Shown here: positions 9,976-19,462 of the stretch, piece after piece
Numbering within the stretch: position 1 is the stretch's first letter
How the letters are laid out: every line of letters begins with the position of its first letter
DNA from: Bacillus methanolicus MGA3
GTDB taxonomy: Bacteria; Bacillota; Bacilli; Bacillales; Cytobacillaceae
DNA: 64,000 nucleotides
Direction: 5' to 3'
Assembly: GCF_000724485.1 (NCBI RefSeq)
Contig: NZ_CP007739.1
Location: 3,070,001-3,134,000, forward strand
Translations under genes and position numbers: made by a program
Notes under the pieces: model-generated
Seen by the model: the letters and a program-made list of their open reading frames with translations, nothing else
Databases searched by the model: none
Told to the model about the DNA's origin: nothing

Positions 9976-10127
9976 GTACTATAAATAGATATTTTGTTGA
10001 GAACAACGATAAATTCGCGTGTTTGAAATGTTTTCCCTACAAGTTCGCATAGTGTAACATCTTTTAATAGACTTGCTACAAGTCTTTTCTTAATAGCATT
10101 TTCTGATAGTAACTATTTTAACGGCTA

Positions 10128-10175
10128 ACAAAAAAATAAACAGCCTCCCGCTGAAAAAGATTCAGCAGGAGGCTT
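10128..10175 (-). terminator. Terminator of galE copy 1
   Basis: AGCCTCCCGCTGAA (10142-10155) and TTCAGCAGGAGGCT (10161-10174) form a long stem followed on the minus strand by a T-run. A diverged copy of the same terminator follows galE copy 2. Confidence 0.8.
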
Positions 10176-10181
10176 TCCTGT

Positions 10182-11153
10182 TTACTTCGCGTTTCGGCTA
10201 TGCCATTTCCAAGCACTAGCGATAATCTCTTCAAGTGAATATTCCGCTTTCCAGCCAAGTTCTTCGTAGATTTTTTGCGATGAAGCGACAAGGCGGGCCG
10301 GGTCACCCGGGCGGCGGTCGGTGTATTCAATTACCGCCTTCCGCCCTGTTACTTTTTCACATGTTTCAATCACTTCTTTAACGGAATAGCCTAAGCCGTT
10401 GCCAAGATTGTAGATCGCAGTTTTCTTTTTGCCGTCAAGAAGAGCTTCTAACGCAAGAATATGCGCGCGCGCAAGGTCGGTGACATGGATGTAGTCACGA
10501 ATGCATGTCCCGTCCGGAGTATCGTAGTCGGTTCCGAAGACAGAGATTTTGTCACGCTGACCTAATAAATGTTGCAACACAATCGGAATTAAATGCGTCT
10601 CCGGGTTATGGTCTTCTCCAATTTCCGCTGACTCATGCGCCCCAGCAGCGTTGAAATAGCGAAGGGCGACATAGTTAAGCCCATAAGCAGAGGCAAAGTC
10701 CGCTAAAATTTGCTCAACCATTAATTTTGAACGGCCGTATGGATTAATTGGGTTCGTTGAATAATCTTCTGTAATCAATTCAACATTTGGAATTCCATAT
10801 GTTGCCGCTGTTGATGAAAAGATGAAATTTTTAACATTATATTTCAACATTGTCTCTAGTAACGTTAGTGTTGCTGCAACGTTGTTTTGATAATATTTCA
10901 ACGGATCAACAACAGATTCACCTACTAAACTATTTGCCGCAAAATGCATGACGGCTTTAATCGGGTATTTTTCAAAAATCGCATCTAGATCAGCTCGATT
11001 ACCTAAGTCGCCTTGAATAAACACCGCACGCTCATCGACTAAATATCGATGGCCAGTTGATAAATTATCAAGCACAATTACTTGTTTTTTTTCAACTAAC
11101 TCTTTCACTAAATGGCTGCCGATATAACCGGCGCCGCCAACGACTAAAATCAT
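10182..11153 (-). CDS. galE: UDP-glucose 4-epimerase (copy 1, intact)
   Basis: 323-residue short-chain dehydrogenase of the GalE family, interconverting UDP-glucose and UDP-galactose with bound NAD. Visible motifs are the Rossmann GGAGYIGS at residues 6-13, the SSTAATYG active-site serine region, and the catalytic pair Y139-GRS-K143 (NPYGRSK). The start follows AGGAGG by 6 nt. It sits between two surface-protein genes and downstream of the glycan locus, and would supply UDP-galactose to UDP-galactopyranose mutase (glf) encoded at 26-27 kb. A near-identical copy is at 34.6 kb, but that one lacks the catalytic Tyr. Confidence 0.95.
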   Translation of the reverse strand: MILVVGGAGYIGSHLVKELVEKKQVIVLDNLSTGHRYLVDERAVFIQGDLGNRADLDAIFEKYPIKAVMHFAANSLVGESVVDPLKYYQNNVAATLTLLETMLKYNVKNFIFSSTAATYGIPNVELITEDYSTNPINPYGRSKLMVEQILADFASAYGLNYVALRYFNAAGAHESAEIGEDHNPETHLIPIVLQHLLGQRDKISVFGTDYDTPDGTCIRDYIHVTDLARAHILALEALLDGKKKTAIYNLGNGLGYSVKEVIETCEKVTGRKAVIEYTDRRPGDPARLVASSQKIYEELGWKAEYSLEEIIASAWKWHSRNAK

Positions 11154-11282
11154 ACAAATCCTCCTAACAAAGGCGTATATGAAAACAAATCCGATAGATT
11201 AATTATATTAAAAAACAATATGATTCACCAATTTCATGCCGCATTTTCTAACTGGGCAAGCATTAAAGATCTTTAAGATATA

Positions 11283-11313
11283 AAAAAGAGGCAGCATGGA
11301 GCTGCCCCTTTTA
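11283..11313 (-). terminator. Terminator of the 759-residue surface-protein gene
   Basis: GGCAGC (11290-11295) and GCTGCC (11301-11306) form the stem, flanked by A/G-rich and T-rich arms; on the minus strand the hairpin runs into TCTTTTTT. It lies about 35 bp past the stop codon. Confidence 0.75.
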
Positions 11314-11347
11314 AAATGAGTCAACTTGATAAAACTAATTTAACTGC

Positions 11348-13627
11348 TTATTTCTTAAATTCTACTGTAAAGCCGTTTGCTTGGAAGGTTCTTCCTGCTA
11401 ATTCTCCTAATTTTATATCCTCGAGAGCCTTTCCTAATTGATTATTAATCAATTGATTAAGTAGTTTAGCAACTTCAGGAGACGCAGATTCAGCAAAAGA
11501 GATTAGTATTTGGCTGAAATCCACTTTTGTTTCTTGCTCTATATCCCCTATAGTAGTATCTAATTTGTTTTTATTAATAACTACTTCTATTGTATTATCA
11601 CCCTTTTTTGTAATCGTTCCAAATTCATTCGTGAAGGTTGTTATTGCTTCTTTACTGGCTCCCAGATTAATTGTAATGGTAATTTCAGAACTTTGACCAC
11701 CGCCTGAACCTACTAGAACACCTTTAATTATAATAGGATCTGTTAAAAATGCAGTACGCAAGTTTCCTAAACTAATTCCCGGGGCGCCAGTATCTAAAGG
11801 GCCGAACAGATCTTTTGTAGTTATCTTTGTCCCTGGCAGTTCAATTGGAGAACTAATCCAGTTAGTATATCCTCTAGCTGTTAAAGAAGTCACCTTTACT
11901 TTTACGTTAGTACTTGGATTTGTCCCAATTTGAATTTCTGTTAAGACATCATTGTCGCTTTTTCCAGCTAAATTTAATGTATTATTTTGAACTGGAACGC
12001 TGACACCGCCAATTATGGCATTGACACTTGTCAAAGAAGGGATAACTACACTTGGTCCTCCCCCACCTCCTCCTGGAACTGAAGGTGGTGTATTCGGCGC
12101 CGGTGGCGTCACCACTTCTGGCTTATTTCCTTTAACTTCGATTCCCTCATCTGCCTTTTTAATTGTACCTTTGTTGTCTACTTCTACTTTACCAGTTACA
12201 GATGGGTCTTTTTTGATTTCCTCTACAACTGCTCCTTTTGCGACAGCCACACTTGCTACTGCATTCAATTTTATTTGTTTAACTGTAGCACCTTCTGAGA
12301 TTGCTATTTTTGCATTTTCGCCAGTTACATTTACAGATGTAGCTGAAAGATTACCTTTTAAAACGACACCTTGAGAATTTGCAGAACCCTTTGCTGCAAT
12401 TGTAATAGTTTCAAATGACCCAGCCGCTTTTGATTCTAGGGCTACACTTCCTTTCGCTCCTGCTTTTTCAGAAACAACCAGGCTTTTTACTTTTACACCT
12501 TCTTGCGCTACAAGGTTAGAACCGTTCGCATCATTGACTACCACACTATCGGCTTCTACACCTTTCAAATAAAGGCTGTGGTCAGCAACATCTTCTACAA
12601 TAATGCTTCCTGAGGTTCCATTTACTTTGTTCACTTTTACATTTTCAAGATAAACAGTACCTGCTCCATCAAGCGAACCTTTTACTACAAGATTTCCATT
12701 AATAGTGACATTTCTCAATTTCACATGTTGATTTTTTCCGGCAACGATATAAACTGTTTTGTTTATTGTCTCGCTTCCCGATACCGGACCGAATGTAGAA
12801 GGTGAAGCTGAATTGGTAGATTTAGCGATATATAAAACTCCAAATTTATTAAATTCTTTTTGAGTATTTTCTAGTTTTGACATGGCGCTTTTCATAATGG
12901 CGCTTGTTTCTTTTTGGCCTTTTTTAGCTGCTTCCCTTACTAAAAAATCAACATTGCTAAGATGCGTTGCAGCCAAATCTGTATTTTTTTCTTTCAATGC
13001 TTTTTCTGCACGGTCGATCTCAATTTTAATAGAAACAGGATATAATAATTGCTTCATCAGATTCTCAGCTGAGTGTTTGTAGTAATTGCGGAATTCGTTC
13101 CGTGTGGTTGCACCATACACTCGATCAAGCATAAAAGCATTTTTCTTTATTTCTTTTGAGAGCTCATGATACAACTTATCTGTTTGGTCATCGACGATAT
13201 TCTTATCAAATCTGCTTTTTAATTCTGAATATTTCTTCTGGATTTTCAAACCGGAAGATACAGCATCAATATAGGCAGCCGCTCTGTTAACATAAGTTGC
13301 TACATTGGCATCAAGACGTGCTTGTAATACTTCTTTCTCTTTTCCCTTCAAAGCCGAAACAGATTTCTTAGCTTCCGCAAGAGCCTTCTTTGTGTCGTTG
13401 AATAGCTTCATATTTGGATATCCAACGAGATTGTTAGGATACTTCGTTTTTCGATATTCAATCGAAACTTCCCATTTCAGTGCACCAGCAAGCTTTTCAG
13501 CTTTTGCAACCGCTTTTTCTGCTTCTGAAACAGAGGCAGCATCTGCTGTGTTCGCGACCGCAAATGCAGAAGTTGCAACCGTAGCAGCTAATACTGTTTT
13601 GCCTACTATGTACTTCTTTTTTTTCAT
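11348..13627 (-). CDS. Secreted surface protein with SbsC-type domain and beta-solenoid repeats
   Basis: 759 residues with a signal peptide ending around ANTADAA (residue 30). Residues about 33-260 are an SbsC-like helical domain (AAAYIDA, MLDRVYGATTRN, LYPVSIKIEIDRAE), paralogous to the 1348-residue protein at 5.8 kb and expected to bind the secondary cell wall polymer. Next comes a V/I/G-rich beta-solenoid (about 280-490) with short repeats such as LRNVTINGNLVVKG. A flexible Pro/Gly linker containing GGGGGG (about 505-520) precedes an unrecognised C-terminal domain. There is no SLH domain or LPXTG. ATG at 13627 follows AGAGAGGT. Confidence 0.85.
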   Translation of the reverse strand: MKKKKYIVGKTVLAATVATSAFAVANTADAASVSEAEKAVAKAEKLAGALKWEVSIEYRKTKYPNNLVGYPNMKLFNDTKKALAEAKKSVSALKGKEKEVLQARLDANVATYVNRAAAYIDAVSSGLKIQKKYSELKSRFDKNIVDDQTDKLYHELSKEIKKNAFMLDRVYGATTRNEFRNYYKHSAENLMKQLLYPVSIKIEIDRAEKALKEKNTDLAATHLSNVDFLVREAAKKGQKETSAIMKSAMSKLENTQKEFNKFGVLYIAKSTNSASPSTFGPVSGSETINKTVYIVAGKNQHVKLRNVTINGNLVVKGSLDGAGTVYLENVKVNKVNGTSGSIIVEDVADHSLYLKGVEADSVVVNDANGSNLVAQEGVKVKSLVVSEKAGAKGSVALESKAAGSFETITIAAKGSANSQGVVLKGNLSATSVNVTGENAKIAISEGATVKQIKLNAVASVAVAKGAVVEEIKKDPSVTGKVEVDNKGTIKKADEGIEVKGNKPEVVTPPAPNTPPSVPGGGGGGPSVVIPSLTSVNAIIGGVSVPVQNNTLNLAGKSDNDVLTEIQIGTNPSTNVKVKVTSLTARGYTNWISSPIELPGTKITTKDLFGPLDTGAPGISLGNLRTAFLTDPIIIKGVLVGSGGGQSSEITITINLGASKEAITTFTNEFGTITKKGDNTIEVVINKNKLDTTIGDIEQETKVDFSQILISFAESASPEVAKLLNQLINNQLGKALEDIKLGELAGRTFQANGFTVEFKK

Positions 13628-13820
13628 AAATATACACCTCTCTTAAAACTAATTTTCTGTTCGAAAGGGCCGATCATGGAAAAACTATACAATTTTATAT
13701 ATTAATCTTACCATTTTAGTAAAATTGACACAATCTTATTTAAAGTTTTCCATTTAAATAGGATAATGGAAAGAAAAAATTGTAAAAACAATCATAATTA
13801 GAGAATAGAAAGGATTATTT

Positions 13821-13937
13821 ATGAAACGTTTTGGAATGGTTGTAATTTTGTTATTAATGAAAGTCTGTGTATTGGTATGGAAAAATATTTCATCCCCGTT
13901 TGTATCCAATCTACTTCTTCGTGAGATCTTCTGCTAA
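13821..13937 (+). CDS. Possible 38-residue hydrophobic peptide
   Basis: ATG 13821 follows GAAAGGA with 6-nt spacing and opens a 38-codon frame with a hydrophobic stretch (MVVILLLMKVCVLVW) ending at TAA 13937. No family is recognised, codon use gives no help at this length, and it may be chance. It lies in the 458-bp gap between a surface-protein gene and a small secreted-protein gene; nothing else was seen in that gap. Confidence 0.2.
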   Translation: MKRFGMVVILLLMKVCVLVWKNISSPFVSNLLLREIFC

Positions 13938-14085
13938 CTAAATTGTTAGCAAACGGAAAATCTATATGAAAAAAATGACTAATGTCACATTTCATATGCA
14001 ACGAATAAGGGAACATTAGACCATTGATTTGTAAATCAATTAATGTAAAATTTTAGATATATGATTTCACAAGAGGGGAAAACTC

Positions 14086-14523
14086 ATGAAGAAGATCTTA
14101 ACTGCAGTTTTAGCAGCAATAATTAGCTTAAACGTCTTCTATCCTAGTATTATTGCTAAAGCCGATATACCAACATATTACCCAGTTCCAGAACCTAAAG
14201 GTGGATGGAAAGTTTCGCAAACATTAAAATATCAAACAATAAATACAAAAGATGCTAAAACTTTCGCCGCAGGGGTCGCAGGATACTTTGCAGGTAAGAT
14301 TAAGGGAACAGGTACTGCCGCATTAGCTTCAGGACTTACAGCTCTTTGGAGCAGCAAAATAAAAGGGAAAACAGCTTATATCACAGCAACATGCTACTAC
14401 AAAGAAAATGCTTATATTAGACGGAACAAAGTTGTATATACCTTATACTCAGATAAAGCAAGGAAACATAAAATAAAAAGCTATACAAGAGAATCATATT
14501 TTATTAAAAAAGTTAAACGATAG
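14086..14523 (+). CDS. Small secreted protein of unknown function
   Basis: 145 residues. A signal peptide (MKKILTAVLAAIISLNVF, cleavage likely after AKA near residue 26) is followed by a basic mature part with a central Gly/Ala-rich stretch (AAGVAGYFAGKIKGTGTAA) and a Tyr/Lys-rich C-terminus. The start follows AAGAGGGG. It is followed by a perfect terminator and stands alone on the plus strand amid minus-strand genes. It could be an exported peptide or wall-associated factor; no family was recognised. Confidence 0.75.
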   Translation: MKKILTAVLAAIISLNVFYPSIIAKADIPTYYPVPEPKGGWKVSQTLKYQTINTKDAKTFAAGVAGYFAGKIKGTGTAALASGLTALWSSKIKGKTAYITATCYYKENAYIRRNKVVYTLYSDKARKHKIKSYTRESYFIKKVKR

Positions 14524-14533
14524 AACAATCGAT

Positions 14534-14566
14534 AGTAAAGGGCAATTATTAATTGCCCTTTACTGA
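14534..14566 (+). terminator. Terminator of the small secreted-protein gene
   Basis: AGTAAAGGGCAATTA (14534-14548) pairs perfectly with the bases up to 14564 (ending GCCCTTTACT), 10 bp after the stop codon. Confidence 0.8.
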
Positions 14567-14689
14567 TTTTTGTGTCTTGAAGTGGCCTTTTAGCCAAATC
14601 TGAATTTCTTTGAATTCTAAAAAATGAACCGCCCCTCTACTAAGCAAGGTGGTCCTATTTCGACAAGTGATAGCGCCACGCTTCTTCCT

Positions 14690-15466
14690 CTACTGTCCGT
14701 TTCTCTTACTTAATTCAATGAATGCATATACTTTCAGTGCATTATATTCTTCTGGGGTGAGTCTTTTCGTTATCGCCTCTTTTATTTTTGCTTTCTCCTC
14801 CGGTGTGAGTCCGCCCTCTGCCATCCTGGCAAATTCCGTAAGCTCGCTCATAGAAAATTTGCTGAGTAGGAATTTCATAGCTTCTTCTCTAGATCGAAAC
14901 ATGAGTTGTTCGCTATTTGGAAATTGTTTCTTTTCCTTTTGATCCATATTTGTCAATTGTTTCTTTTCCTTTTGAACCATAGCTTTCTGCTGGCCATTTA
15001 TTGGTTGTTCCTTTTCTTTTTGAGCGACATTCGAACTTGCCCCTTTACTTGGATCGCTACTCTTGTTCGATTCATTATTTAGACTCTCCTTGTTTAGCGG
15101 ATTGACTTCTAACTGTTTCCCTAATAATTTCTTTGCTTCTTTCGGACCAAGTTCTTTTACAATGATTCCCTGAACATTTTCATCTTGTAACAAGTGATGA
15201 ATATCTTCTTTAGATATTTGACTAGTAATTTCATTCATCATTTTTTCTGAAGCAATATTCATGCCAATTCGATAGCCACCAATCAATCCAAGACCTAATA
15301 AAATAAGGAGCGGTACACCAAGTATGATTCTTTTCATCTTCCAAAACGGTCTTACTTTCTTCCGATGGCTATTCCCGGCTTTTCGATAATAGAAACCATT
15401 CTCATCTTGATAATAACGAATCCCCATCCATTTCAACGGAGTCCAAATTTCTCTCATTAATGGCAT
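14690..15466 (-). CDS. Single-pass membrane protein with low-complexity Lys/Gln region
   Basis: 258 residues. A cytoplasmic N-terminus (about 45 residues, basic) is followed by one membrane helix (IILGVPLLILLGLGLIGGY, about 46-65). The extracellular part has a Ser/Asn-rich linker, three imperfect copies of a QKEKKQ-type repeat (about 150-185), and a charged helical C-terminus with TPEEKAKIKEAITKRLTPEEY. ATG 15466 follows AGGAGG at 6 nt. The function is unknown; the layout resembles small wall or spore-associated membrane proteins. Confidence 0.7.
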   Translation of the reverse strand: MPLMREIWTPLKWMGIRYYQDENGFYYRKAGNSHRKKVRPFWKMKRIILGVPLLILLGLGLIGGYRIGMNIASEKMMNEITSQISKEDIHHLLQDENVQGIIVKELGPKEAKKLLGKQLEVNPLNKESLNNESNKSSDPSKGASSNVAQKEKEQPINGQQKAMVQKEKKQLTNMDQKEKKQFPNSEQLMFRSREEAMKFLLSKFSMSELTEFARMAEGGLTPEEKAKIKEAITKRLTPEEYNALKVYAFIELSKRNGQ

Positions 15467-15889
15467 GAAAATCCTCCTAGATCAAGTTAGTATACTAGGA
15501 GAATTATACTATATCATTTTTCCAATTACTATATAATTTTGGATATTATACCATCATTTATATGTTTTCTTTGGCTTGAAACGTTCCAAGTTTCAGGTCA
15601 TGACCAGGCACCTGTCAGATGCTTTCCATATAGAGGGGAGTAATCTGAAAAAAGAGATCTTGCCCCTATCGTACTCAATATGTTTAATTGATGTATATTT
15701 ATCGTGTAGTTAAATTGATCAAATCCTTTAAATAAATATGAAAAAAATCATTCAGATACGATGCACCTTAACAATAAATAATGGTTTATATTCGTTGTTA
15801 AACATATAAAATTCCATTTTCATTTAAAATTATTTTAATTCCTGGTCCATTTATAATTCATACATTTTACATCCCCACTTTATCAAAAT

Positions 15890-15932
15890 AAAACAGCTCC
15901 TCACTAAAACTTGTTCAGTAAAGAGCTGTACT
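15890..15932 (-). terminator. Terminator downstream of manC
   Basis: ACAGCTC (15893-15899) and GAGCTGT (15923-15929) close a hairpin with a loop related to those after the galE copies (contains ACTTGTTCAG). On the minus strand it is followed by TTTTATTTTG. The rest of 15467-16088 is AT-rich with no gene seen. Confidence 0.55.
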
Positions 15933-16088
15933 AACTTTCATCGTAATCCCCATTTTTAGGCGTTTGCGACTTCGAGCGATATTATTTCTCTTTCTTCCAA
16001 TGATGTTTCTTTCACGCCAAAAAAACTTGCTTTCTGCTCTGCTCCTGATGGATGTAAACAGAACTACGAACATTTACAAGATGATACA

Positions 16089-17462
16089 TTACTTACTTAA
16101 ATAATAACTATTTTCTTCTACTTCTTCCCAGGTCATATAAATACGAACAATATCTTCCTCAATTAATTGTGTTCCTGTTTGCACTTCAATGAACTCTAAA
16201 TCAGTAATCGCTTTAATTCCATGCTTAGCACCGGCAGGAATTTCAAGAACATCGCCCGGCTTCACGCGACGAATTTCTCCATTAAAAGCAAATTCCCCTT
16301 CACCTTTAATGATGGTCCACACTTCATTACGATGATGATGCATTTGATAGCTTAAGTTTTTACCTGTTTTAACACCTATTCGTTTTGTTATTACTTCTCT
16401 TCCATCTTCAAACTTTGTAAAATCTAATACACGATACCAACCCCAGCGACGCTCTTCATACATTGGACGTTGTTCGAAATCACTTACAAGATCCTTAATT
16501 TTTGGACTTGCTGCTTTATCTGAAACTAAAATTCCGTCCGGACTCACCGCAACAACGGCATTAGATACCCCTAATACGGTAACCGGAATATCCAATTCAT
16601 TAATTAAATGAGTGTTTTCCGAAGCTGAAATAACACCTTTACCAATTTGAGTTGTTGCCATTTCTTCCGTTAACGTATTCCATGTCCCAAGATCTTTCCA
16701 ATAACCATCATAAGGCAATACAACAATATGTTCTGTCTTTTCTACGACCTCATAGTCAAAGCTGATTTTTGGTAACTTATCATACTGCTTTAATAACTCA
16801 TCATATTGAATTGGAATTCCTTTTTCTTTCAGCAAGGTAATTATGTAATCAAGCTTAAACGCAAACACACCGCAGTTCCAAAGCGCGCCTTGTTCAATTA
16901 ATTCTGCTGCTTTTTCTTCCGATGGTTTCTCTGTAAAATGACTAACTCTGAAATAATCGTTTTCGCTAGGTTTAGATACAGGAACAATATAACCGTACTT
17001 GGCAGATGGGTAAGTTGGTTCTACACCGATTAACGCTAAATCAGCACCACTTATTAGTACGGTTCCCTCTAAATCTTTCACTCTATTAAAAAACTGATCT
17101 TCTACATATGGGTCAACAGGCAGTACAGTAACTACTTCGTTTAAGCTAATACCTTGAATGCTGTATAAGTATACCGATGCTAAAGCAATCGCCGGAAAAG
17201 TATCACGGCGCATCGGCTCAATAATAATAGGTACATCTTTTCCTAATTGGCTTTGAATCAAATCGACTTGAGATTTACTTGTTGCAATAACAGCCGAGTC
17301 AGCTAGGCCGACATTTCCTAATTGCCCCCAGACACGTTGGACCATCGACTGAAGTTTACCATTTTGATTCTCTAAAACTTTTAAAAATTGCTTTGAGCGG
17401 GCATCGTTTGATAAAGGCCAAAGACGTTTGCCAGAACCACCTGATAAAAGAACTAGTCTCAT
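16089..17462 (-). CDS. manC: Mannose-1-phosphate guanylyltransferase / type II phosphomannose isomerase
   Basis: 457 residues. The N-terminal nucleotidyltransferase domain (about 1-280) has the signature LLSGGSGKRLWPLSN and the sugar-binding FTEKP. The C-terminal cupin domain (about 330-450) has QMHHHRNEVWTIIKGEGEF and ends with EFIEVQTG. This is the AlgA/ManC layout that makes GDP-mannose from mannose-1-phosphate. It feeds GT4 mannosyl-type transferases upstream in the glycan locus. The start at 17462 follows AGGTGA. Whether the isomerase activity is kept cannot be told from sequence alone. Confidence 0.9.
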   Translation of the reverse strand: MRLVLLSGGSGKRLWPLSNDARSKQFLKVLENQNGKLQSMVQRVWGQLGNVGLADSAVIATSKSQVDLIQSQLGKDVPIIIEPMRRDTFPAIALASVYLYSIQGISLNEVVTVLPVDPYVEDQFFNRVKDLEGTVLISGADLALIGVEPTYPSAKYGYIVPVSKPSENDYFRVSHFTEKPSEEKAAELIEQGALWNCGVFAFKLDYIITLLKEKGIPIQYDELLKQYDKLPKISFDYEVVEKTEHIVVLPYDGYWKDLGTWNTLTEEMATTQIGKGVISASENTHLINELDIPVTVLGVSNAVVAVSPDGILVSDKAASPKIKDLVSDFEQRPMYEERRWGWYRVLDFTKFEDGREVITKRIGVKTGKNLSYQMHHHRNEVWTIIKGEGEFAFNGEIRRVKPGDVLEIPAGAKHGIKAITDLEFIEVQTGTQLIEEDIVRIYMTWEEVEENSYYLSK

Positions 17463-17639
17463 AAATCACCTAGCGCTCCTTTAATTTAATTATTTTTTGA
17501 TATAAAATTCTTCATTTTTATCTACGAAAGTTATTACTTTTTCTTTAGTTAGATTGTTTGATGCTAAGGTTTTGTTGTGTAGCCTACCTAATTAAATCTC
17601 ATCATCTCATTGGTCCTTCACCTTAACTTGTTCTTGAAT

Positions 17640-18130
17640 TTTTGTTCCATTTTTGATGAAAATAAGCACGTGTTAGCTCCAATAGGGAGCCTTTATGACC
17701 AATCTTTAACTAGAGAAGCACTTCTTGTAAGCAATACATAAGCAAAATAATCTATCATTGGTTATAGACTGCGTTTCCACTTTGACTGTAAAACGCTTTG
17801 ATCTTTAAGTGTTGTTTTCATCCTTAAACCACTTCTTGATTTCCCTTAATGCCATTCTCTGGATCAGGAAGTTGTTCAGATCAACAATTCGATTTCCACG
17901 TTTTTCTATTGCCTAATGATAAATCGGACTCCATTACGACAAAAATCTGTCGAATCCCAATAGTCGACATAGCCTTGGCCGAATAGAACATCTGGATCGA
18001 TTTCAATTGCTCATCTATTTGCACGATCCGCATGTTTGAGAGGTAAAATCACGCCTTTTTCAGGAATCGTATAGTCTTAGTCTTTCTTGATGACGATTCG
18101 TAGATTAAAGCACACACCAGCTTTTGTCTT
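17640..18130 (-). pseudogene. Remnant of an IS4-type DDE transposase
   Basis: On the minus strand, disconnected frames show transposase-like pieces: GVILPLKHADRANR, DPDVLFGQGYVDYWDSTD, then LPDPENGIK and a C-terminal-like AFYSQSGNAVYNQ, with several stops and frameshifts between. The order fits an IS4-type DDE enzyme. No ends or target duplication were found. The rest of the 17463-18183 gap carries no other feature. Confidence 0.55.
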
Positions 18131-18183
18131 TCCTGAGGTAGCCTAAAAAATTTGTTTATTTTTAACATCTTAATTATTAGATT

Positions 18184-19449
18184 TTACAATTGAAAAAGGC
18201 GATCATATTGAGCATAAACCGCGTTTTTTGAGTAATAACTATTGAAAAACTCGAAAGATAATTTAGACATTTTCTCGTTAACTGTCTTATCAGTTAGCAT
18301 CTTCATATGATGAACATAATTTTCAATTTTATTTTCGACAATACATTCGCCCTTTAATGGCAAATCGATTCCCTCTATTCCATAGTCTGTAGCAATAACA
18401 GGAAGCCCTCTTGAAAAGGCTTCTAAAGCCTTTAACTTTACTCCACTTCCAAATAATAAAGGAACAATCATTGCACAGGCTTTACTAAACAATGAGTCAA
18501 GATTATCAACAAAGCCTAACAGTTCTATATTATTGGGGTAATTTTCAGCAATTTCTATTAATTTTGGGCTTGGATTTTTACCTACAATTTGAAGTTTAAT
18601 ATTTGGTATTTCTTCAATTAACTTGTTCATATTTAATTTTATAAAATTATAGATAGACACATTATTATGCGGGATGTTCAAAGCACCTAAAAAAATAAAG
18701 ATTGGTTCTCCGGTAAAGTTTCTATTGTATAAGATCTCTTTTCGATTGATAACTACTGGGCGAATCGATTTTACAGTTGAACAGTTAGAACGCTCATTTA
18801 ACAGTTTAGTTTCCTTTTGGCTAATTAATAAACTATTTGAATACGCCTTAGCCGTTTCAATTTCTTTTTTTTTAATTAGCCTTCGTTCAAACTCTAGTAA
18901 AAACTTACTAAGTATTCTAAAGGAAACGACTTTTTGTGCAAAAACAGGGAGAAATTTCGAAAAGTTGCCAATTACATTAAAATCAACATCTGGGAATTTT
19001 TTAATAAATTTCAACATTTTTTCATATCTTACAGAAAACAAATCATCAAGGTAAACAAACTCTTTCGTATTATTGAATTGATAGCTTTCAAAAAACTGTG
19101 AAATCCGAATTGTGTCATAAACAACGATATCAAATCCGTTATTTTCAATATATTCAATCAGTCTCTTTTTTATTTTAGAACTAAACAAAACTGCTTCCTG
19201 TATACTTTTTTTTCTTAAGAGTCCTGAATAAATAAATACATTTTTTACCTGTTTTATCACACTTGGTTTATTATATAACTTTACCTTAACAACTGGTTCT
19301 TCTTCTAGAAAAGAATCACCAACAACAATATATTCTACATTTCTATTTCCATATCTTTCTATAAAATACTCAAGAATACTAGATAAAATAATTTTTTTGC
19401 CATTATCCTTGGGGTAAGGATATTGAGTACTTACAATTAATACTTTCAA
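18184..19449 (-). CDS. Glycosyltransferase, GT4-like
   Basis: 421 residues with a GT-B fold: the N-terminus MKVLIVSTQYPYPKDNGKK, and a C-terminal nucleotide-sugar domain with FIFLGALNIPHNNVS, LQIVGKNPSP and the motif region GSGVKLKALEAFSRGLPVIA containing the Glu expected in retaining GT4 enzymes. TTG at 19449 follows GGGAGA. The last glycan gene before manC in transcription order; 14 bp separate it from the preceding transferase. The sugar and linkage are unknown. Very low GC, like its neighbours. Confidence 0.8.
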   Translation of the reverse strand: MKVLIVSTQYPYPKDNGKKIILSSILEYFIERYGNRNVEYIVVGDSFLEEEPVVKVKLYNKPSVIKQVKNVFIYSGLLRKKSIQEAVLFSSKIKKRLIEYIENNGFDIVVYDTIRISQFFESYQFNNTKEFVYLDDLFSVRYEKMLKFIKKFPDVDFNVIGNFSKFLPVFAQKVVSFRILSKFLLEFERRLIKKKEIETAKAYSNSLLISQKETKLLNERSNCSTVKSIRPVVINRKEILYNRNFTGEPIFIFLGALNIPHNNVSIYNFIKLNMNKLIEEIPNIKLQIVGKNPSPKLIEIAENYPNNIELLGFVDNLDSLFSKACAMIVPLLFGSGVKLKALEAFSRGLPVIATDYGIEGIDLPLKGECIVENKIENYVHHMKMLTDKTVNEKMSKLSFEFFNSYYSKNAVYAQYDRLFQL

Positions 19450-19462
19450 AATAATTCTCTCC

